Positions 6,004 through 6,197 of a DNA stretch of 6,197 bases are shown here, one piece after another. The first letter of the stretch is position 1; every line of letters begins with the position of its first letter. Both the position numbers and the translations under genes were made by a program. Under the pieces are notes generated by a model. That model worked only from the letters and a program-made list of their open reading frames with translations, was not told where the DNA came from and searched no databases. This stretch comes from Rhodopirellula sp. (GTDB taxonomy: Bacteria; Planctomycetota; Planctomycetia; Pirellulales; Pirellulaceae), in assembly GCA_002714565.1 (NCBI GenBank), contig PAXU01000068.1, forward strand, positions 22,276 through 28,472, read 5' to 3'.

Positions 6004-6197
6004 ATGAGATTCGTACTCGCTATTCTCTTCATTCTCACGACTGCACCATTAACAGCGGCAGAACGACCGAACTTCATCATCATTTACGTTGATGATCTCG
6101 GCTGGGCTGATACTTCGGTGCAAATGATGGACAGCGACCCGGAGTCCGCAAGTGATTTTCATCAAACACCTCACCTGGAAAAACTCGCTCAACGAGG
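6004..6197 (+). CDS. Secreted sulfatase, N-terminal fragment (3' partial)
   Basis: Start of a second sulfatase cut by the right edge after 64 codons. Residues 1-19 form a signal peptide (R2, a hydrophobic core at 3-13, likely cut after T17-A-A19). It is followed at once by ERPNFIIIYVDDLGW, whose D30-D31 pair is the calcium-binding motif that opens the alkaline-phosphatase-like sulfatase fold. The later TPHLEKLAQRG segment (from about residue 54) is the usual TPNLDxLAxxG helix of the family. The maturation Cys/Ser motif lies beyond the window, so activity and class cannot be judged. The YVDDLGWAD form differs from the FSDDH of its neighbour, so the two are different sulfatase subfamilies rather than a recent duplication. 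A weak GGA at 5992-5994 precedes the ATG. It is divergent from the other sulfatase and probably shares its control region. Confidence 0.9.
   Translation, partial: MRFVLAILFILTTAPLTAAERPNFIIIYVDDLGWADTSVQMMDSDPESASDFHQTPHLEKLAQR

Noticed and set aside
1..6197. CRISPR arrays, tRNA or rRNA genes, insertion sequences and attachment sites
   Set aside because: No regularly spaced repeats, no transposase or integrase motifs and no cloverleaf-like segments were seen; almost all of the window is occupied by ordinary genes.

Overview
The window looks like a piece of a bacterial chromosome or metagenomic contig, most likely from a Planctomycetota or related PVC bacterium. That assignment is an inference. 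It rests on two adjacent secreted formylglycine-type sulfatases, a style of gene abundant in marine planctomycetes, beside a phosphonate-degradation operon of a type also found in that group. Shine-Dalgarno signals are uneven: good for two genes and weak for the rest. Base composition looks moderate, with no obvious shift between regions.

Bases 1-3438 (+) hold a tightly packed four-gene phosphonate operon: a zinc alcohol dehydrogenase cut by the left edge, an HD-domain di-iron oxygenase of the PhnZ type, an FAD amine oxidase of the phosphonate-associated HpnW type, and phosphonoacetaldehyde hydrolase PhnX. The first pair overlaps by ATGA and the other gaps are 6 and 4 bases, so co-transcription and translational coupling are very likely. 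The simplest reading is that the FAD enzyme converts 2-aminoethylphosphonate (AEP) or an N-methylated form to phosphonoacetaldehyde, and PhnX splits this into acetaldehyde and phosphate. The PhnZ-like enzyme would give a second, oxidative route to phosphate from a 1-hydroxylated aminophosphonate. No PhnW transaminase and no PhnY hydroxylase lie in the window; either could lie upstream.

Bases 3536-4150 (+) encode a small exported protein of unknown function, with a good ribosome binding site and a repeat pattern reminiscent of beta-structured fibre proteins. It converges on the next gene across a 61-base gap in which I see no clear terminator.

Bases 4212-5780 (-) encode a complete secreted sulfatase. 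From 6004 (+), running off the right edge, a second secreted sulfatase begins. The two are divergent around a 223-base control region. It carries plausible sigma-70-like promoters in both directions, a 10-base tandem repeat over one -35 box, and a T6/A6 inverted repeat in the other gene's leader. The sulfatases probably release sulfate from algal or host polysaccharides and show no direct link to the phosphonate operon beyond a shared scavenging lifestyle.
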